Shown here piece after piece: positions 5,742 to 7,600 of a stretch of DNA of 7,600 nucleotides. The notes beneath the pieces were generated by a model. That model did no database searches and had not been told where the DNA came from. It saw only the letters and a program-made list of their open reading frames with translations. The translations under genes were made by a program, and so were the position numbers. Positions within the stretch are counted from its first letter, which is position 1. Each line of letters starts with the position of its first letter. Source of the DNA: an uncultured Eubacteriales bacterium (lineage in GTDB: Bacteria > Bacillota > Clostridia > Oscillospirales > Acutalibacteraceae); the NCBI GenBank assembly GCA_900319615.1, contig ONPE01000161.1:1-7600 (forward strand), written 5' to 3'.

Positions 5742-6401
5742 ATGGCTGAACTGAATATGACACAGATCAACAAAACACTCGAGCGCCTCAAGCGCCACAA
5801 TATGCAGACCTACTTTGTAGAGACAAAGGAAGAGGTCGTTCCGCTGCTCAAGACGCTGATGAAGGAAGGAGAGACCGTCACCCACGGCGGCTCCGAGACC
5901 CTGAAGCAGTGCGGTGTGATCGACCTGCTCAACAGCGGAGAATACAACTATCTCGACCGCTCTAAGGCAGAATCCCCCGAGGAGGTCGAAAAGATCTACC
6001 GCGCGGCTTACAGCGCAGATACCTATCTGACCTCTGCCAACGCGATCACCGAGGGCGGTCAGCTGTTCAACGTCGACGGCAACTCCAACCGTGTTTCTGC
6101 CATCTGCTACGGTCCCAAGCAGGTCGTAGTCATCTGCGGCTTCAACAAGATCGTAAAGGATCTTGACGATGCGGTAGTGCGTCTCAAGACCACCGCCTCC
6201 CCCATGAACACCAAAAGACTCGGCTGCGACACCTACTGCGCCCGCGAGGGCGAGTGTCTCGCTCTGGGCAGAGACGCGTCGTATATGTGCGACGGCTGCA
6301 TGAGCCCCCAGCGCATCTGCTGCAACTATGTCATCACCGCGTTCCAGAGAGACAAGGAGAGGATCAAGGTCATCATAGTAGGCGAAAAGCTCGGCTTCTG
6401 A
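5742..6401 (+). CDS. Stand-alone LUD-domain (LutC/YkgG-like) protein
   Basis: The 219-residue product belongs to the LUD family (formerly DUF162). Members include LutC and part of LutB of the lactate utilisation complex, but stand-alone clostridial members have no proven reaction. Family marks seen are the N-terminal helix NKTLERLKRHNM, the segment VTHGGSETLKQCGV near residues 46-60, TSANAITEGGQLFNVDGNSN near 97-116 and the glycine-containing VVVICGFNKIV. The C terminus has seven cysteines (162, 166, 172, 183, 186, 193, 194) in YCAREGEC, MCDGC and ICCNY. That suggests metal or iron-sulfur binding, but this is inference. The ribosome site is weak (TTGGA about 9 nt before the ATG). An alternative ATG lies at 5754, within the first residues, without a better site. 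No lutA or lutB gene is adjacent. Confidence 0.88.
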   Translation: MAELNMTQINKTLERLKRHNMQTYFVETKEEVVPLLKTLMKEGETVTHGGSETLKQCGVIDLLNSGEYNYLDRSKAESPEEVEKIYRAAYSADTYLTSANAITEGGQLFNVDGNSNRVSAICYGPKQVVVICGFNKIVKDLDDAVVRLKTTASPMNTKRLGCDTYCAREGECLALGRDASYMCDGCMSPQRICCNYVITAFQRDKERIKVIIVGEKLGF

Positions 6402-6419
6402 TTTTCCTATCCTCTACAA

Positions 6420-6460
6420 GCGTGATATCCTGCCGGCTGTCGCCGGTAGATAAGTCACGC
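6420..6460 (+). repeat. Long stem-loop downstream of the LUD gene
   Basis: Three paired blocks form one interrupted 17-bp stem: GCGTGA/TCACGC (6420-6425 with 6455-6460), TATC/GATA (6426-6429 with 6449-6452) and TGCCGGC/GCCGGTA (6431-6437 with 6442-6448, one G-U), with a TGTC loop. It starts 18 nt after the LUD stop. No T run follows on either strand, so it is not a classical terminator; it may stabilise or define the 3' end of the LUD transcript. Confidence 0.55.
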
Positions 6461-6480
6461 GACCGGATTCACCGTTCTGA

Positions 6481-6519
6481 TAAAAACAACGCAGCCTCGC
6501 CGTTAAGCGGGGCCGCGTT
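6481..6519 (-). terminator. Intrinsic terminator of the small Asn/Lys-rich protein gene
   Basis: On the minus strand AACGC + GCCCCGC pairs with GCGAGGC + GCGTT (arms 6507-6519 and 6488-6500, one mismatch and one G-U, 6-nt loop). It is followed by GTTTTTA (6487-6481). The orientation of the T run shows that it stops leftward transcripts. It lies 67 nt past the stop of the 6586-6738 gene and may also block antisense readthrough into the LUD gene. Confidence 0.75.
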
Positions 6520-6533
6520 AGTTGTATTACCGA

Positions 6534-6567
6534 TCCTTGATAATAAGTTTTATTCAAAGATCAAGGA
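6534..6567. repeat. 8-bp inverted repeat between the small gene and its terminator
   Basis: TCCTTGAT (6534-6541) and ATCAAGGA (6560-6567) are exact reverse complements around an AT-rich 18-nt loop. The loop itself contains AATAA-GTT-TTATT. It lies in the 3' untranslated part of the small gene. It has no T run and no recognised role. Confidence 0.4.
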
Positions 6568-6585
6568 GCAGTATAAGAAATACGG

Positions 6586-6738
6586 TTATCTGCAGTTGGT
6601 TTCGCTCTTGTTCTGCGCCTTGTTATCACAGTCGGACGCTGCGTCCGGCTTTTTGTCCTGCGCGTAGTTCATATTGTTCTCGCAGTTCTTGGCGCTGTTC
6701 TGAGAACTGTTCTTATTATTCTTTTTAGACTTGCTCAT
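6586..6738 (-). CDS. Small (50-residue) Asn/Lys-rich hydrophilic protein, possible spore protein
   Basis: This short frame encodes 50 residues, of which 11 are Asn and 9 Lys. It begins MSKSKKNNKN, ends KSETNCR and contains three cysteines (19, 37, 49). There is no hydrophobic segment, so it should be soluble and probably disordered. Coding status rests on context: a near-perfect ribosome site AAAGGAGGTG (6753-6744) 5 nt from the ATG, a sporulation-type promoter, and an intrinsic terminator in the right direction. The composition recalls small Asn/Gln-rich spore proteins of the gamma-SASP type, but I see no alignable motif and do not assign a family. It lies head to head with the methyltransferase gene and tail to tail with the LUD gene. 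Being a gene is fairly sure; a spore role is inference. Confidence 0.75.
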   Translation of the reverse strand: MSKSKKNNKNSSQNSAKNCENNMNYAQDKKPDAASDCDNKAQNKSETNCR

Positions 6739-6743
6739 GCTGA

Positions 6744-6753
6744 CACCTCCTTT
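6744..6753 (-). promoter_or_regulatory. Very strong ribosome-binding site of the small gene
   Basis: AAAGGAGGTG on the minus strand is complementary to almost the full anti-Shine-Dalgarno of 16S rRNA and lies 5 nt from the ATG at 6738. It is the best ribosome site in the window and implies high expression. Confidence 0.85.
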
Positions 6754-6763
6754 TATACATCCT

Positions 6764-6792
6764 TAGTATGACCCGAAAAGAGGCGATTATTA
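6764..6792 (-). promoter_or_regulatory. Forespore-type (sigma-G/sigma-F-like) promoter for the small gene
   Basis: On the minus strand CATACTA (6770-6764) fits the sigma-G/sigma-F -10 consensus (CATnnTA) exactly. A TAATA element (6792-6788), four of five positions of the sigma-G -35 (GnATA/G), sits 17 bp upstream. No TTGACA/TATAAT pair with proper spacing is seen for this gene. The site lies in the 53 bp between two divergent start codons. Confidence 0.5.
6776..6783 (+). promoter_or_regulatory. Ribosome-binding site of the methyltransferase gene
   Basis: AAAAGAGG ends 8 nt before the ATG at 6792 and has no counterpart before the in-frame ATG at 6768, so it decides the start. A possible weak promoter (TTGCTC at 6731-6736, 17 bp, TATACA at 6754-6759) lies upstream but is poorly supported. 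Confidence 0.6.
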
Positions 6793-7600
6793 TGAAAATG
6801 AACGATTATTTCGAGCGCATGAAAAATGTGCTGGGCGATAACTACGACCGCTTCCTCGAGACCGTCGACAAGCCTGCGTACAAGGCGATACGCGTGAACA
6901 CGCTCAAGATGTCGCCCGAGGAGCTCATACCCCTGCTGCCGTTTGCGGAGGACAAGGTGCCGTTCTGCGATTACGGCTACTATGTCTCCGCCGAGAAGCT
7001 AGGCAAGCATCCGCTGCACCACGCGGGAGCCTTCTATGTACAGGAGCCGTCGGCTATGTCTGCGGTCACCGTGCTGGGCGTAGAGCCCGGCGATAAGGTG
7101 CTCGACCTCTGCGCTGCTCCCGGCGGCAAAAGCACCCAGATAGCCTGCGAGCTTGCCGGCACGGGTCTGCTGTGGGCTAACGAGATCGTGCGCCCCAGAG
7201 CTCACATCCTGCTCTCGAATATCGAGCGCATGGGCATCAAGAACGCCGTTGTATCCAACATGAGCCCCGACGACCTGTGCGGCAGGCTCGAGGGCTTCTT
7301 CGACAAGGTGCTGGTCGACGCGCCGTGCTCGGGCGAGGGTATGTTCCGCAAGGATAAGGAAGCTATCTACGAATGGTCGGTCGAGCACAGCATGGCTTGC
7401 GCGGAGCGCCAGAAAGCGATACTCAACAGCGCTGCCGCGGCAGTTCGCCCCGACGGTATCCTCGTATACTCCACCTGCACCTTTGCCGTGGATGAAAACG
7501 AGGGCGTTATCACACACTTTTTGAAAGAGCATCCGGAGTTCGAGCTTATCGACACCGGCTGCAGCTTCGGCGAGCCCACCCTTGAATACGCCAAGCGCAT
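6792..7600 (+). CDS. RsmB/RsmF-type (NOL1/NOP2/Sun) m5C RNA methyltransferase, 3' end cut by the window edge
   Basis: The enzyme transfers a methyl group from S-adenosylmethionine to C5 of a cytidine, in bacteria normally in 16S rRNA. The first 269 residues are visible. A short N-terminal region includes RVNTLKMSPEEL, a family mark. The Rossmann methyltransferase core then has QEPSAM (84-89), SAM-binding motif I DLCAAPGGKSTQ (105-116), motif IV DAPCSGEGMFRKD (176-188) and motif VI YSTCTF (226-231). Both cysteines of the family are present: Cys229 (TCT motif, the nucleophile) and Cys179 (PC motif, product release). The GEGMFRKD form is typical of the RsmF/YebU-like branch rather than RsmB. Firmicute members run about 450 residues, so the C-terminal domain is missing. 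The ATG at 6792 is chosen over 6768 because of AAAAGAGG. The exact target cytidine cannot be told. Confidence 0.92.
   Translation, partial: MKMNDYFERMKNVLGDNYDRFLETVDKPAYKAIRVNTLKMSPEELIPLLPFAEDKVPFCDYGYYVSAEKLGKHPLHHAGAFYVQEPSAMSAVTVLGVEPGDKVLDLCAAPGGKSTQIACELAGTGLLWANEIVRPRAHILLSNIERMGIKNAVVSNMSPDDLCGRLEGFFDKVLVDAPCSGEGMFRKDKEAIYEWSVEHSMACAERQKAILNSAAAAVRPDGILVYSTCTFAVDENEGVITHFLKEHPEFELIDTGCSFGEPTLEYAKR

Noticed and set aside
6254..6667. Plus-strand frames running from inside the LUD gene to the small gene
   Set aside because: They start inside the LUD gene without a ribosome site and run across two hairpins and antisense to the small gene.
6768..6770. Upstream in-frame ATG for the methyltransferase
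   Set aside because: It has no ribosome site, while the ATG at 6792 follows AAAAGAGG at good spacing and gives the usual short N terminus.
6999..7600. Minus-strand frames over the methyltransferase region
   Set aside because: The plus strand encodes all catalytic motifs of a NOL1/NOP2/Sun methyltransferase, so the minus-strand frames are shadows.

Overview
The window looks like a chromosomal stretch from an anaerobic, endospore-forming Clostridia bacterium, most likely Oscillospiraceae/Ruminococcus-like. The main evidence is a spoIVA gene next to a SipL-type gene: SipL is the clostridial partner of SpoIVA and is not the Bacillus arrangement. An OadG-like sodium-pump decarboxylase subunit, strong AGGAGG-type ribosome sites and TTGACA/TATAAT promoters also fit. 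The taxonomic placement is inference from gene content; coding DNA is moderately GC-rich and intergenic DNA is AT-rich.

Layout. Positions 1-356 (minus) hold the 5' part of an OadG-like membrane protein gene with a clear sigma-A promoter and a structured leader. Positions 580-3653 (minus) hold a sporulation block: sipL (2127-3653), then spoIVA (580-2058). Each has its own sigma-E-like promoter built to the same pattern (-35, 14-bp spacer, CATA-type -10). Positions 3753-4473 (minus) hold a zinc-ribbon, single-membrane-span protein gene. Its 3' end appears frameshifted by one base, and it has a perfect sigma-A promoter and an intrinsic terminator. Positions 4622-5542 (minus) encode a CorA-type divalent-cation transporter. 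Divergent from it, 5742-6401 (plus) encodes a stand-alone LUD-domain protein with a cysteine-rich C terminus. Convergent to that is a 50-residue Asn/Lys-rich protein gene at 6586-6738 (minus), with a forespore-type -10 element and an intrinsic terminator. Finally, 6792 to the right edge (plus) encodes the first 269 residues of a NOL1/NOP2/Sun (RsmB/RsmF-type) m5C RNA methyltransferase.

How the genes work together. SpoIVA is the ATPase that polymerises on the mother-cell face of the forespore membrane, and SipL binds it through a C-terminal LysM domain, so 580-3653 is a functional pair for spore-coat basement assembly. The small protein at 6586-6738 may be a second sporulation gene, made in the forespore. 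The remaining genes (cation transport, LUD protein, rRNA methylation, decarboxylase subunit) are ordinary neighbours with separate promoters and no evident shared pathway.

I saw no mobile element, CRISPR array, tRNA, rRNA or phage gene. The items most worth a second look are the pseudoknot-like leader over the OadG ribosome site, the small forespore-type gene, the frameshift and phosphothreonine-like repeats in the zinc-ribbon protein, and the matched sigma-E promoters.
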